NCBI GenBank assembly: GCA_913777615.1
Contig: CAJYTK010000009.1
Coordinates: 62,001 to 126,000, forward strand
DNA: 64,000 nt
Direction: 5' to 3'
Origin: an uncultured Agrobacterium sp.
GTDB taxonomy: Bacteria; Pseudomonadota; Alphaproteobacteria; Rhizobiales; Rhizobiaceae
How positions within the stretch are numbered: the stretch's first letter is position 1; every line of letters starts with the position of its first letter. The notes below the pieces were generated by a model. It was not told the origin of the DNA, did not search any database, and saw only the letters and a program-made list of their open reading frames with translations. Position numbers and translations under genes: made by a program. Shown here piece after piece: positions 51,831 to 62,356 of the stretch.

Positions 51831-53333
51831 ATGGTATCCGGAAAGCCGCCACGCCACTCCAAATCCAAGACCGAACCGGTCACGATCGATCTGGATGCCA
51901 AAGACGTGACGGATATCAGTGCGGCCAAGCCATCGAGCGATACGCAAGAGCAGTCAAAGCCTGCTGCCGATGAACCAACGTCGGTCACGGAAACAAGCGC
52001 ATCCGAGCCGGTAAAACCTGCCACCAGCGCGACGGACACCGAGAAGGCCGAGACACTGAAGCCGATCTGGGAGCAGCCGACGAAACCGCCGATCGAACCG
52101 GAGCCGAATGTCTCCAAGACGGAAGCTTCGATCAAAAAAGACACAACCGGAAAGCAGGATAGCGCGGAGAACGCAGCCGGAAAGCAGGACGCGCAAAAGC
52201 CTGTCACCTCCGCGACCGCAGCAGCCTCTGCGGCCTCCGCTGCGCCATCTTCCGATGCGACCAAAAACACCGCCGCGGGGTCATTTGGCGACTCCCCAAA
52301 AGACGCGCTCAAAAGTGACAGCTTCAAGCCGCAAAGCTCCGCATCGTCGTCATCCGCCACATCGGCCGCGGATAAGCCAGCGACAGCCTCGACGACCGCA
52401 TCGCGCGATACGAAAACGCAGGGAAGCTCCGGCCTGATGGCTGCGGGTATCGTCGGCGGGCTGATTGCGCTTCTCGCCGCCGGTAGCATGCAATATGCAG
52501 GCTATCTGCCGTCCAGCACAGCGGATGGCGGATCGTCGTCGGAACTTGCCGCGCTAAAATCTCAGGTCGCGACCCTGCAGCAGCAGATCGCGGACGCGCC
52601 CAAGACGCAGACAGGAGATGCCTCGGCGCTTGAGCAACGCCTTGCCGCGCTGGAAAGCTCCACCGCCTCCGGCGGCGATGCTTCCGCCAAGATCGCCGAG
52701 CTCGAAAAGACGATTTCGACCTTGCAATCCGAGCGCTCCGCCGAGAGCCAGACGATCGCGACGCTGACGCAGCGACTGGATGCAGCAGAAGCCAAGATCA
52801 ACGAGCCGCGTGACGATGTCGAAGTGGCACGCGCGATAGCCTCGGCAGCGCTGAAGGCGGCGATCGATCGCGGCGGCCCCTTCCTCACCGAACTCGATAC
52901 GCTGTCGAAGGTCACGCCGGACGACCCCGCGGTCCAGGCTCTGAAGCCCTTCGCCAATACTGGCGTGCCGACCCGCGCCGAACTGGTACGCCGTTTCCCC
53001 GATGTGGCCAACGGGATGCTTGCAGCAATGACACCGTCCGATCCAAACCAGGGCATCTTCGACCGCCTCGCAGACAGCGCCATGTCGTTGGTCAAGGTTC
53101 GTCCCGTCGGCAATGTCGAAGGCGAAGGCGCGGATGCAAAGATCGCGCGCATGGAAGACAAGCTGCAGAATGGCGATCTGAAGGGTGCCGCACTCGAATG
53201 GGATGCACTGCCGGAACCGGCCAGAACCTCATCCGCCGACTACAAGAAATCTCTCGATGCCCGCATTCAGGTCGAGGATCTCGTCAACAGTACATTGAAT
53301 CGCGCTGTCAGCAGCACGGGCCAGCAGGGGTAA
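51831..53333 (+). CDS. Mitofilin-like (Mic60-type) membrane protein
   Basis: The 500-residue protein has a long disordered Ser/Ala/Lys-rich N-terminal region (1-200) and a single membrane helix (about 203-222, GLMAAGIVGGLIALLAAG). A coiled coil follows (about 240-325), then a conserved C-terminal mitofilin-type domain. Alphaproteobacterial Mic60 homologues shape inner-membrane invaginations and are related to the MICOS core protein of mitochondria. It lies between hemD and hemY, 3 bases before hemY. Confidence 0.85.
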   Translation: MVSGKPPRHSKSKTEPVTIDLDAKDVTDISAAKPSSDTQEQSKPAADEPTSVTETSASEPVKPATSATDTEKAETLKPIWEQPTKPPIEPEPNVSKTEASIKKDTTGKQDSAENAAGKQDAQKPVTSATAAASAASAAPSSDATKNTAAGSFGDSPKDALKSDSFKPQSSASSSSATSAADKPATASTTASRDTKTQGSSGLMAAGIVGGLIALLAAGSMQYAGYLPSSTADGGSSSELAALKSQVATLQQQIADAPKTQTGDASALEQRLAALESSTASGGDASAKIAELEKTISTLQSERSAESQTIATLTQRLDAAEAKINEPRDDVEVARAIASAALKAAIDRGGPFLTELDTLSKVTPDDPAVQALKPFANTGVPTRAELVRRFPDVANGMLAAMTPSDPNQGIFDRLADSAMSLVKVRPVGNVEGEGADAKIARMEDKLQNGDLKGAALEWDALPEPARTSSADYKKSLDARIQVEDLVNSTLNRAVSSTGQQG

Positions 53334-53336
53334 GAC

Positions 53337-55130
53337 ATGACCAGGATCGTTAGCTTCGTCGTCATCGTCCTTCTCATTGCGGTCGGCTTCGCCTGGCTGG
53401 CGGATCGTCCGGGCGTCCTCGCCATCACCTGGCAGGGACAGTTGATCGAGATGAGCCTTATGGTGGCCGCCACCATCGTCGCCACGCTGGTTGCCGCAAT
53501 TATGCTGGTATGGTGGATGATCAGCACACTGTGGAACTCGCCGCACATGGCAAGGCGCTATTTCCGGGCCCGCAAGCGTGACCGCGGCTATCAGGCCCTC
53601 TCCACCGGTCTGATTGCCGCTGGCGCTGGCAACGCCCTCCTCGCCCGCAAGATGACAGCAAGGACGCAAGGCCTGCTCAGTGCAGACCAGGAACCGTTGA
53701 TCCATTTGCTGGAAGCGCAGGCCGATCTGATCGAAGGCAAGTATGACGCCGCGCGTCGCAAGTTCGAGGCGATGGCGAACGATCCCGAAACACGCGAGCT
53801 CGGCCTTCGCGGTCTTTATATCGAAGCTCGCCGCCAAGGCGCGCACGAGGCTGCTCTGCAATATGCCGAGGACGCTGCACGAAACGCGCCCTACCTACCC
53901 TGGGCTGCTCAGGCAACGCTGGAAAGCAAATGCCGTAGTGGCGAGTGGGATGACGCAATCCGTCTGCTCGACCAGCAAAAAGCCGCCCACGTCATCGAGC
54001 GGGGCGAAGCCGAACGTCTGAAGGCTGTTCTTCTGACGGCCAAGGCTGAAGAAAAGTTCGAAAGCGATCCTAAAGCTGCACGCGACGATGCGAAGGCTGC
54101 GTTGAAGCTCTCAAAGGCATTGGTTCCAGCGGCGCTCGTGGCTGCTAAATCCTATTTGCGCGAGGACAATCTACGCAAGGCCGCAGCCGTTCTGGAACCT
54201 GTCTGGAGGGCCGAACCGCATCCTCAGATCGCCGAGCTTTATGTCCGAGCCCGTAGCGGCGACACTGCCATTGACAGGCTGAAGCGTGCCGAGCGTCTGG
54301 AGAGCCTGAAGCCCAACAATATCGAGTCACTGTTTGCCGTGGCGCAAGCCGCGCTCGCCGCACAGGATTTCGACAAGGCGAGAGCAAAGGCCCAGGCCGC
54401 AGCCCGCATCGCACCCCGCGAAAGCATTTTCCTGCTGCTTGCCGATATAGAAGAGGCCGAAAGCGGCGATCAGGGCCGTATACGCCATTGGATGGCGCAG
54501 GCGTTGCGCGCGCCACGCGACCCGGCATGGGTAGCGGACGGTATCGTTTCGGAAAAGTGGCACCCCGTCTCGCCCGTCTCCGGTCGTCTCGATGCCTTTG
54601 AATGGAAGGCGCCTTTCGGCCAGCTCGAGGGCCCGGTGGAAGATGTGAGCGTCGACACGGCACTTGCATCACTGCCTGACGTGGCGCAGCCTGAAATCCG
54701 TGAGCGGATTATCGAAATCCCAGTTCCGGTGAAGACCGAACCCAAGCCGCATATCGAGCCTAAGGCCGATGCTAAAATTGAGCCGATGTCTGAGATCAAG
54801 CCCGTGATCGAGGCATCGAAGCCAAAGGCTCCACCAGCACCAGCACAATCGCCGCAGGCAGTCTCTCCTGCAAAGACGGAGGAGCCGGTTCCTTTCTTCG
54901 GCGGTGCGCCGGATGATCCGGGCGTTAAAAAAGCAGAGGGCAGTCCCCTTGTCGAACCCGCAAAGCCCGTGGTCCCGAAAAGCCCCGACGCCAAACCATC
55001 CGTGCAGAAAACCACAGCTGCTGAAAAGGACGGTGAAGCCGTGCCTTTCTTCGGCGGTCTGCCGGATGATCCGGGCGTAAAGAAAACCTCTGCCGCCACC
55101 GACGGAAAAACTCGCCTCAATCTGTTTTAA
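53337..55130 (+). CDS. hemY: Heme biosynthesis protein HemY (TPR)
   Basis: The 597-residue protein has two N-terminal membrane helices (about 5-23 and 38-60), the HemY_N domain and a TPR-like helical part (about 85-400). A Pro/Lys/Ala-rich C-terminal tail follows. This is the proteobacterial HemY of heme loci, not the protoporphyrinogen oxidase called HemY in Bacillus; its exact role is unknown. The tail carries two near-identical PFFGG-x-PDDPGVKK repeats. It ends 26 bases before the TerB gene. Confidence 0.9.
   Translation: MTRIVSFVVIVLLIAVGFAWLADRPGVLAITWQGQLIEMSLMVAATIVATLVAAIMLVWWMISTLWNSPHMARRYFRARKRDRGYQALSTGLIAAGAGNALLARKMTARTQGLLSADQEPLIHLLEAQADLIEGKYDAARRKFEAMANDPETRELGLRGLYIEARRQGAHEAALQYAEDAARNAPYLPWAAQATLESKCRSGEWDDAIRLLDQQKAAHVIERGEAERLKAVLLTAKAEEKFESDPKAARDDAKAALKLSKALVPAALVAAKSYLREDNLRKAAAVLEPVWRAEPHPQIAELYVRARSGDTAIDRLKRAERLESLKPNNIESLFAVAQAALAAQDFDKARAKAQAAARIAPRESIFLLLADIEEAESGDQGRIRHWMAQALRAPRDPAWVADGIVSEKWHPVSPVSGRLDAFEWKAPFGQLEGPVEDVSVDTALASLPDVAQPEIRERIIEIPVPVKTEPKPHIEPKADAKIEPMSEIKPVIEASKPKAPPAPAQSPQAVSPAKTEEPVPFFGGAPDDPGVKKAEGSPLVEPAKPVVPKSPDAKPSVQKTTAAEKDGEAVPFFGGLPDDPGVKKTSAATDGKTRLNLF
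54891..55080 (+). repeat. Two copies of a 37-base repeat within hemY
   Basis: Copies at 54891-54927 and 55044-55080 differ at about three bases and encode PFFGG[A/L]PDDPGVKK. They are 153 bases apart (51 codons), so the repeat is in frame. Confidence 0.8.
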
Positions 55131-55156
55131 GGCGCCATTGATGCTCAAGGAGAGCC

Positions 55157-55648
55157 ATGCTCGAACGTATCCAGTCCTTCTTTCAAAGCCTGACGAACAG
55201 CGATACGTCTCGCGATTTTCCGCCCGATGACCTGCGCGTCGCCATCGCTGCTCTCTGCTTTCAGGTGATGGAAGCGGATGGCACGGTGTCCAAGGTGGAG
55301 CGCCAACGCCTGCGCGAATTGCTACAGGAGCATTACGACCTCAGTTCAGGCAAGCTGGACGCGCTGATGGATGCAGGCCAGGAGGCCGGCAAGGAGGCCG
55401 TGGATTACTACCGCTTCACCACCGATATCCGCCGCCATCTGAACGAGCAGGAGCGCGTCGAACTCATCGGCATCCTTTGGGACATCGTCTACGCAGACGG
55501 CGAGCGCAACGAGATGGAAGACAACGTGATCTGGCGTATCGCAGAGCTTCTTGGCGTCTCCGTCCGAGACCGCGTCCTCCAGCGCCAGCAAGTGGAAGGC
55601 CACAAGCACCTTGAGGTCCAAGACGCAAGCGAGGCTGACGTCACCTGA
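55157..55648 (+). CDS. TerB family protein
   Basis: The 163-residue all-helical protein has a TerB-like fold: acidic motif MEADGTVSKVERQRL (about 34-48) and a second YADGERNEMED (about 114-124). Such acidic loops are proposed to bind metal ions. Despite the tellurite-resistance name, isolated TerB proteins have no defined role. Probably the last gene of the hemC-hemD-mic60-hemY transcript. Confidence 0.85.
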   Translation: MLERIQSFFQSLTNSDTSRDFPPDDLRVAIAALCFQVMEADGTVSKVERQRLRELLQEHYDLSSGKLDALMDAGQEAGKEAVDYYRFTTDIRRHLNEQERVELIGILWDIVYADGERNEMEDNVIWRIAELLGVSVRDRVLQRQQVEGHKHLEVQDASEADVT

Positions 55649-55751
55649 TCGGTAACAGTACCCGTCTAAAACTCGAAGCCGATTTTGACCGGATGACGGT
55701 AGATGCAAGATATGAATCGTCCTTTGTGCGTCCAAAAGGGCGCGTAACGCT

Positions 55752-55782
55752 TAAGAGCCGGTGGCACCCGCCGGCTTCTTCG
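55752..55782 (+). terminator. Probable terminator after the TerB gene
   Basis: Stem AAGAGCCGG/CCGGCTTCTT (one base bulge) with a nine-base loop and a mixed TTCTTCGTC tail, about 105 bases past the stop. The 260-base gap up to yggT otherwise shows nothing. Confidence 0.5.
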
Positions 55783-55908
55783 TCTCGTGTTAAGGCTGAT
55801 TTTGAAAACGCTCGCTGGATGGCGCGCAATTGATCTGTTCCCGCACCGCACCACTTGTCGGCTCATCTGGCAATGTCTAAATGTCTTCCAACAACATAGG
55901 AGACACGG

Positions 55909-56223
55909 ATGCCAGGGTTTATTGATGCAGTGATTACCGTCATTAGCTTGGCGCTTGACATCTATTGGTGGATTCTGATCGCGAGCGCGATCTTCTCCTG
56001 GCTCTATGCGTTCAACGTCATCAATTCTTCCAATCAGTTCGTCAACGCGATCGGCAACTTCCTCTATCAAGCCACCGAGCCTGTCCTGCGCCCGATCCGT
56101 AACCGCCTTCCCAATATGGGCGGTATCGATCTGTCGCCGCTCATCGTGCTGCTGGCCATCGTCTTTATCAAGATGATCCTGATGAATCCGATCAGACCTT
56201 TCCTGATCTCGCTCTTCATTTGA
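55909..56223 (+). CDS. YggT family membrane protein
   Basis: The 104-residue protein has two membrane segments and the YggT signature: [16 protein letters not shown] and [21 protein letters not shown]. YggT proteins are implicated in osmotic stress and cell-division or photosystem assembly in different bacteria. Stop overlaps the next gene's start. Confidence 0.9.
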   Translation: MPGFIDAVITVISLALDIYWWILIASAIFSWLYAFNVINSSNQFVNAIGNFLYQATEPVLRPIRNRLPNMGGIDLSPLIVLLAIVFIKMILMNPIRPFLISLFI

Positions 56224-56534
56224 CGCTGAAGCCCTGGAAGATCGTCGGTTCGCAGATTGAACTGAGGGTAAGGCTCACGCCCTCTGGCGGGCGTGACGCG
56301 ATCGACGGCGTAGAGCGGGACGCCGAAGGGCAGGCTTACCTGAAAGCCCGCGTGACCGCCGTGCCGGAAGATGGCAAAGCGAACAAGGCGCTGATTGCGC
56401 TTCTTTCGAAGACGGTGAAGATCCCAAAGTCCTCGATCAAATTCATTTCCGGCGAAACATCGCGCAAAAAAATCCTCCGGCTCGAGGGCGAACCGGAGGA
56501 GATCATTTTAAAACTTGATAAGGTGCTGGACTGA
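56220..56534 (+). CDS. DUF167 (YggU) family protein
   Basis: The 104-residue protein has the DUF167 signature: [25 protein letters not shown] and the GETSRKK motif. The function is unknown. It starts at TTG 56220, overlapping the yggT stop (TTGA) by four bases, the usual yggT-yggU pairing. Confidence 0.88.
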   Translation: MTLKPWKIVGSQIELRVRLTPSGGRDAIDGVERDAEGQAYLKARVTAVPEDGKANKALIALLSKTVKIPKSSIKFISGETSRKKILRLEGEPEEIILKLDKVLD

Positions 56535-56536
56535 AA

Positions 56537-57070
56537 TCAGCCCTGAGCCTTGTAACGCTCGACAGCTTCGACGATCAGCTTCTTGGCAACGTCGACATCC
56601 TGCCAGCCGCCCATCTTCACCCACTTGCCGGGTTCCAGATCCTTGTAGTGCTCGAAGAAGTGCTCGATCTGCTTCAGCGTGATTTCTGGCAGGTCCGTGT
56701 AGTTGACGACCTTGTCGTAACGGCGCGTCAACTTTGGAACCGGAACCGCGAGGATCTTTTCGTCCTTGCCGCCATCGTCTTCCATGATCATCACGCCGAT
56801 CGGGCGGACATTGATGACGCAGCCTGGAACCAGTGGGCGGGTATTGCAGATCAACACATCGATCGGGTCGCCATCATCCGAGAGCGTGTGCGGCACGAAG
56901 CCGTAATTGCCCGGATAGGTCATCGGCGTGTAAAGGAAGCGATCGACGATCAGTGCGCCTGCATCCTTGTCCATCTCGTACTTGATAGGATGGCCGCCGA
57001 CCGGCACTTCAACGATCACATTGACGTCTTCAGGCGGGTTCTTGCCGACGGAGATTGCATCTATACGCAT
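56537..57070 (-). CDS. ppa: Inorganic pyrophosphatase
   Basis: The 177-residue family I enzyme has substrate and metal sites [10 protein letters not shown] and [10 protein letters not shown]. It hydrolyses pyrophosphate released by biosynthesis. It is convergent with the DUF167 gene, two bases apart. The 234 bases up to the GNAT gene hold nothing clear. Confidence 0.97.
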   Translation of the reverse strand: MRIDAISVGKNPPEDVNVIVEVPVGGHPIKYEMDKDAGALIVDRFLYTPMTYPGNYGFVPHTLSDDGDPIDVLICNTRPLVPGCVINVRPIGVMIMEDDGGKDEKILAVPVPKLTRRYDKVVNYTDLPEITLKQIEHFFEHYKDLEPGKWVKMGGWQDVDVAKKLIVEAVERYKAQG

Positions 57071-57304
57071 ACTCTTTCCTTATTTCGGTGAGTTGAGATG
57101 GTTCTCGATACTGGGAAAGCAGCCTTATTGCAACATCACCCGCCGCAACCTTTGCGCTTTTGGCGAACCAAGAATGGGCGCAGTCTAAAGGATTGAGACG
57201 GTTACAAGAAACAGCGGGCGAGAAGTCCTAACGCACACGCGTTCCAACCTTCGACGATCGATATCATCGTGTTGCTCATATATAGCCTGCAGCTCGAAGC
57301 GTCC

Positions 57305-57811
57305 TTAGCGCCAGGCAAAACCGATCTTGCGCAACTGCTTGTCGGCAAAGTCTTCCATGCCTTCGGCAATATCCTTTCCGCCATGCGAGCGGAAAAAGCG
57401 GCTCGCGACATCGCTGTCTTCGAGGCACCACGCCACTACGCCGTTGCAGCCGAGCGACTTCAACAGGCGGCGGCCTTCTTTGAAAAGCACGGTACCGAGC
57501 CCGATGCCCTGATATTCCGGACGCAGATAAAGCTCGTAGATCTCGCCATCATAGGGAAGACCGCGGGCACGGTTCAGCCCAAGCGTCGTGTAACCGGCCA
57601 GGACGCCGGCAACCTCCACCACCAGAAGTGTTGCGGAGCCACGGGCAGCGCGCCGCCACCAGTCCTCGTCGCGGCGGTCCAGCATCTGCCATAGCGGCTT
57701 GTGCGGGATAAGACCCGAATAGGCCTGTTCCCAGGACAGCCTGTGCGTCTGTGCAATAGCGCCAGCGTCTTCCGGTTCAGCCCGGCGAACATCTATGGAT
57801 AACGTCTTCAT
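57305..57811 (-). CDS. GNAT family N-acetyltransferase
   Basis: The 168-residue GNAT protein has acetyl-CoA motif A LYLRPEYQGIGLGTVLF and the N-terminal IDVRRAEPEDAGAIAQTH. The substrate is unknown. It stands alone. Confidence 0.88.
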   Translation of the reverse strand: MKTLSIDVRRAEPEDAGAIAQTHRLSWEQAYSGLIPHKPLWQMLDRRDEDWWRRAARGSATLLVVEVAGVLAGYTTLGLNRARGLPYDGEIYELYLRPEYQGIGLGTVLFKEGRRLLKSLGCNGVVAWCLEDSDVASRFFRSHGGKDIAEGMEDFADKQLRKIGFAWR

Positions 57812-57963
57812 AACGCGATTCTGGCCCCAGCCATGAAAACTTACCAGCCATAAAGGTTAACGGCGGGAAGCTTACCCACAGCCTATTCATGTGGACGATG
57901 GCGCTGAGATTAACGCTTTTTTTACCAATCAGACAAGCGGGCCTGATTCGCCTGCACAAAGAA

Positions 57964-57996
57964 AAACCCGGCCTGAGGGGTGCTCCGGCCGGGTTT
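57964..57996 (-). terminator. Terminator of typA
   Basis: Stem AAACCCGGCC/GGCCGGGTTT (57964-57973 and 57987-57996) with a 13-base loop. On the minus strand it runs into TTTCTTTG. Confidence 0.82.
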
Positions 57997-58021
57997 CGCA
58001 AAAACTGGTTAATGGCTGTGA

Positions 58022-59842
58022 TCAGCCGGCCATCTTGGCCTTTTCGAAGCGCTTGCGATCGTTTGGATCAAGGTGCAGCTTGCGCAAACGAAGCGACTTC
58101 GGCGTGACTTCCATCAACTCGTCGTCCTGGATCCACGACAGCGCGCGGTCGAGCGTCATGCGGATCGGCGGCGTCAGCTTCACGGCTTCATCCTTGCCGG
58201 CGGCGCGAATGTTGGTGAGCTGCTTGCCCTTCAGCACGTTGACTTCGAGATCGTTGTCGCGGGTGTGAATGCCGATGATCATGCCGGCATAGACCTTTTC
58301 ACCCGGCTCGATGATCATCGGGCCACGGTCTTCCAGGTTGAACATGGCGTAAGCGACAGCTTCGCCCGAACCGTTCGACAAGAGAACGCCGTTGACGCGC
58401 CCAGCGATCTGACCCTTGAAGGGCTGATAGTCGTGGAACAGGCGGTTCATGATCGCCGTGCCGCGCGTGTCGGTCAACAGTTCCGACTGGTAGCCGATCA
58501 GGCCACGGGTCGGGGCATAGAACTTCAGGCGAACGCGGTTGCCACCGGACGGACGAAGCTCGGCCATTTCAGCCTTGCGCTCGGACATCTTCTGAACGAC
58601 GACACCGGAATGCTCTTCATCGACGTCGATGACGACTTCTTCGATCGGCTCCAAGAGGGTGCCGTTCTCATCCTTGTGCATGACGACGCGCGGACGCGAC
58701 ACGGCAAGCTCGAAGCCTTCGCGACGCATGGTTTCGATCAGAACGGCCAGCTGCAATTCGCCACGACCGGACACGAAGAACGAGTCCTTGCCTTCGGCCT
58801 CTTCGATCTTCAGCGCAACGTTGCCTTCGGCTTCCTTGAGGAGACGATCACGGATGACGCGGCTCGTCACCTTGTCGCCTTCGGTGCCAGCCAGCGGACT
58901 GTCATTGACGATGAAGGACATGGTCACGGTCGGCGGGTCGATCGGCTGCGCCGTCATCGCTTCGGTGACCGACGGGTCACAGAAGGTATCGGCGACGGTG
59001 CCCTTGGAAAGACCGGCAATCGCAACGATGTCGCCCGCATGGGCTTCTTCGATGGCGGTGCGCTCAATGCCGCGGAAGGCAAGGATCTTCGAAATACGGC
59101 CGGTTTCGATCGTCTTGCCATCCTGGCCCAGAACCTTGACGGCCTGGTTCGGCTTGATCGAGCCGGACGCGATACGGCCGGTGATGATACGGCCAAGGAA
59201 GTTGTTGGCTTCGAGGATCGTACCGATCATGCGGAACGGACCTTCTTCGACCTTGGGCTCCGGAACGTGCTCGAGAACCAGATCGAGCAGCGGTGCCAGA
59301 CCCTGATCCTTCGGACCTTCCGGGTTGACGTTCATCCAGCCATCACGACCGGAGCCGTAAAGGATCGGGAAGTCCAGCTGCTCGTCGGTCGCGTCGAGGT
59401 TGGCGAAAAGGTCGAAGACTTCGTTGATGACTTCTTCGTGGCGGCCATCCGGACGGTCGATCTTGTTGATCGCGACGATCGGGCGGAGACCAACCTTCAG
59501 CGCCTTGGAGACGACGAATTTCGTCTGCGGCATCGGGCCTTCGGAGCTGTCGACCAGAACGATGGCGCCGTCCACCATGGACAGGATACGCTCGACTTCA
59601 CCACCGAAGTCGGCGTGGCCGGGGGTGTCGACGATGTTGATGCGAACACCCTTCCACTCAACCGACGTCGCCTTGGCGAGAATGGTGATGCCGCGTTCTT
59701 TTTCCAGATCGTTGCTATCCATAACACGCTCGGCAACGCGCTGGTTGTCGCGGAACGAACCAGACTGCTTCAAAAGCTCGTCAACAAGTGTCGTTTTTCC
59801 ATGGTCAACGTGCGCGATGATCGCGATGTTGCGAAGGGCCAT
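58022..59842 (-). CDS. typA: Ribosome-associated GTPase TypA/BipA
   Basis: The 606-residue translational GTPase has G1 [11 protein letters not shown]3 [12 protein letters not shown]4 NKIDRP, and the BipA-specific C-terminal domain. It acts on ribosome assembly at low temperature and on stress responses. ATG 59842 (MALRNIAI) was chosen; the longer frame to 59890 has no family support. Confidence 0.96.
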   Translation of the reverse strand: MALRNIAIIAHVDHGKTTLVDELLKQSGSFRDNQRVAERVMDSNDLEKERGITILAKATSVEWKGVRINIVDTPGHADFGGEVERILSMVDGAIVLVDSSEGPMPQTKFVVSKALKVGLRPIVAINKIDRPDGRHEEVINEVFDLFANLDATDEQLDFPILYGSGRDGWMNVNPEGPKDQGLAPLLDLVLEHVPEPKVEEGPFRMIGTILEANNFLGRIITGRIASGSIKPNQAVKVLGQDGKTIETGRISKILAFRGIERTAIEEAHAGDIVAIAGLSKGTVADTFCDPSVTEAMTAQPIDPPTVTMSFIVNDSPLAGTEGDKVTSRVIRDRLLKEAEGNVALKIEEAEGKDSFFVSGRGELQLAVLIETMRREGFELAVSRPRVVMHKDENGTLLEPIEEVVIDVDEEHSGVVVQKMSERKAEMAELRPSGGNRVRLKFYAPTRGLIGYQSELLTDTRGTAIMNRLFHDYQPFKGQIAGRVNGVLLSNGSGEAVAYAMFNLEDRGPMIIEPGEKVYAGMIIGIHTRDNDLEVNVLKGKQLTNIRAAGKDEAVKLTPPIRMTLDRALSWIQDDELMEVTPKSLRLRKLHLDPNDRKRFEKAKMAG

Positions 59843-59935
59843 ATGATTATATCTCTGAGGTTGGGGCGCTGATCGTATGGGATGCGCCAATTTAGTTTGG
59901 CGGGCTCATAACCTTTTTTTTGCAAATGCGAAAGG

Positions 59936-59956
59936 GGGGCTTACGACATAAGCCCC
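59936..59956 (-). terminator. Terminator after the M3 peptidase gene
   Basis: Stem GGGGCTTA/TAAGCCCC with a five-base loop. On the minus strand it is followed by CCTTTCG. It lies 55 bases past the M3 stop and before typA. Confidence 0.72.
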
Positions 59957-60010
59957 TTGCGAAAACGCCGTATCAGAGATGTGTGACAGGTTTTTGCGCC
60001 CTGAACGGGG

Positions 60011-62077
60011 TCAGGCTGCCACCAGTCCGCGCTTCTTAAGCATGGCCTCGGGGCTCGGCATCTTGCCGCGGAAGGCCTTGTAGGTCTCCTCCGGATCGAC
60101 CGCACCACCGACGGAATAGACATTGTCGAGAAGCCTGCGCGCCGTTTCCGGATCGAAGGGATTGCCGGTTTCCTCGAAAGCCTCGAAGGCGTCGGCATCC
60201 AGCACTTCCGACCACATGTAGGAATAGTAGCCAGCCGAATAGCCATCGCCGGAAAACACATGCTGGAAGTGCGGCGTTGCATGACGCATGGTGATCGACT
60301 TCGGCATACGGAGCGAGGACAGAACCTCTGCCTGCACCGCCATCGGATCCTCCACTGTGCCGCGGGTATGGAATGCCATGTCGACCAGCGCGGAAGACGT
60401 GAACTCCACCGTGTTGAAGCCGGCATTGAATGTCTGGGCCGCCAGCACCTTGTCGAGCAGCGCCTTCGGCATGGGCTCGCCGGTCTCGTAATGCAGCGCA
60501 TAGGTTTCGAGGATTTCCGGCACCGTCAGCCAGTGCTCGTAAAGCTGCGAAGGCAGTTCGACGAAATCGCGCGAAACGCCGGTGCCTGAGACCGACGGAT
60601 AGGTGACGTTCGACATCATGCCATGCAGAGCATGGCCAAACTCGTGGAACAGCGTGCGTGCATCATCGAGTGACAGAAGCGCTGGCTTGCCTGCCGATGG
60701 CTTGGCGAAGTTGCAGACATTGTAGATAATCGGCAATTCGCCAACCGCGCCATTCTTCAGCGGCAGCTTGTGCTGCGACTGGAAGGAACTCATCCATGCG
60801 CCCGACCGCTTGGAGGGCCGGGCGAAATAATCGCCAAGGAACATCGCCTTCAGTTCGCCATTGGCATCGCGGATTTCGAAGGTGCGCACATCCGGATGAT
60901 AGGCCTGCACGTCTTTCAACTCGACGGCACGAATGCCGAAGAGACGTGTGGCCACATCGAAGCAGGCCTCGATGATTTTCTCCAGTTGCAGATAGGGCTT
61001 CAGCTCGGTTTCGGAGAAGTTGAAGCGTTTTGCTCTGAGCTTTTCGGCATAATGGCGCCAGTCCCAGGGCATGACCTCATGGTTCTTGCCCTCCTGCGCA
61101 ATGATCGTGGCAAGCTCGGCTTCCTCTTCGCCTGCACGCGCAACAGCCTGTTCCCAAACCTCTGTCAAAAGACCGTTCACCGCATCCGGCGTCTTCGCCA
61201 TCGTGTCATACAGCTTGTAGGCGGCAAAACTGTCATAGCCGAGCAACTTTGCCTTTTCCTCGCGCAACGCCAGCGTCTTCTTGACGATCTCGCGATTGTC
61301 GCTCTCACCACCATTTTCACCCCGCGCCACCCAGGCTTTGAAGGCCTGCTCGCGCAGATCGCGGCTTTCGGAAAAGGTGAGGAAAGGCTCGATGATGGAG
61401 CGCGACAGCGTGACTGCGAACTTGCCTTCTTCGCCATGCTCCTTCGCGGCACCTGCCATGGCGTCGCGCAGGAAATCTGGAATACCGACGAGCTCTTCAT
61501 CTGAGGACAGCAATAGCTTCCAGCTCTTCTCATCCGCCAGAACATTCTGGCCAAACTGGGCGCCAAGACCTGCGAGCTCTTCGTTGATCGCGGCCAAGCG
61601 CTCCTGCTGCGGCTTTTCGAGCTTGGCGCCTGCGCGCACGAAGCCCTTCCAGTGGCGTTCCAAGACCCGCAGTTCCTCATTGGTCAGTCCAAGCGTCTCG
61701 CGCTTCTCCCAGAGCGTATCGATGCGCTTGAACAGCGCCTCATTCATGCCGATGCGCGAGTAGTGGCGCGACATCTTGGGCGCGATCTCACGCTCCAACG
61801 CTTGGATTTGCGGATTGGTGTGGGCGCCAGCCTTGTTCCAGAACAGGGCCGAAACGCGAGAGAGTTCGTCGCCAGCAATTTCCAGCGCAACAACCGTATC
61901 GGCGAATGTCGGCGCTTCGCCATCGCCTGCTATGGTGTCGATCTCCGTATTGTGGGCTGTCAGTGCCGCATCGAAAGCACCGGCAAAATCCTCATCCCTG
62001 ACAGTATCGAAACGCGGCAGCCCGTTTTTCCCGTTCCAGTCGGTCAGAGCGGAGTAGTGCGCGATCGTCGATGTCAT
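60011..62077 (-). CDS. M3 family oligopeptidase
   Basis: The 688-residue zinc metallopeptidase has the HEFGHALHGMM motif (catalytic HExxH form HEFGH). Length and start resemble peptidyl-dipeptidase Dcp and oligopeptidase A (PrlC); the sequence does not let me choose. It degrades short peptides in the cytoplasm. It is transcribed towards typA. Confidence 0.92.
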   Translation of the reverse strand: MTSTIAHYSALTDWNGKNGLPRFDTVRDEDFAGAFDAALTAHNTEIDTIAGDGEAPTFADTVVALEIAGDELSRVSALFWNKAGAHTNPQIQALEREIAPKMSRHYSRIGMNEALFKRIDTLWEKRETLGLTNEELRVLERHWKGFVRAGAKLEKPQQERLAAINEELAGLGAQFGQNVLADEKSWKLLLSSDEELVGIPDFLRDAMAGAAKEHGEEGKFAVTLSRSIIEPFLTFSESRDLREQAFKAWVARGENGGESDNREIVKKTLALREEKAKLLGYDSFAAYKLYDTMAKTPDAVNGLLTEVWEQAVARAGEEEAELATIIAQEGKNHEVMPWDWRHYAEKLRAKRFNFSETELKPYLQLEKIIEACFDVATRLFGIRAVELKDVQAYHPDVRTFEIRDANGELKAMFLGDYFARPSKRSGAWMSSFQSQHKLPLKNGAVGELPIIYNVCNFAKPSAGKPALLSLDDARTLFHEFGHALHGMMSNVTYPSVSGTGVSRDFVELPSQLYEHWLTVPEILETYALHYETGEPMPKALLDKVLAAQTFNAGFNTVEFTSSALVDMAFHTRGTVEDPMAVQAEVLSSLRMPKSITMRHATPHFQHVFSGDGYSAGYYSYMWSEVLDADAFEAFEETGNPFDPETARRLLDNVYSVGGAVDPEETYKAFRGKMPSPEAMLKKRGLVAA

Positions 62078-62356
62078 GGTTTGTCCTCATGCAAATGTGA
62101 TTGTCAGCCATATGGGCATGCCCGCTACCAGCTTTCAATATCTGACGCCAAGAACGGCCAGGGCATCGCCGCGAAAACCGGGTTGGATTTTGGAAAAATC
62201 AAGAAGTGGAGATTGAAAGCGCATGAGCGCCTGCATCCAAGAGACGCGCACGCACCATGTGCAGCGACGTGGCGATGACTTTCTCCTTTTGTCGGATTGC
62301 ATGGAAGACGAGAAATTGTCACAAAGTAGAAGAATTCTAATGAAAAGCACCGATTG

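Noticed and set aside
58073-59872. 599-codon plus-strand frame over typA
   Set aside because: Antisense shadow of typA.
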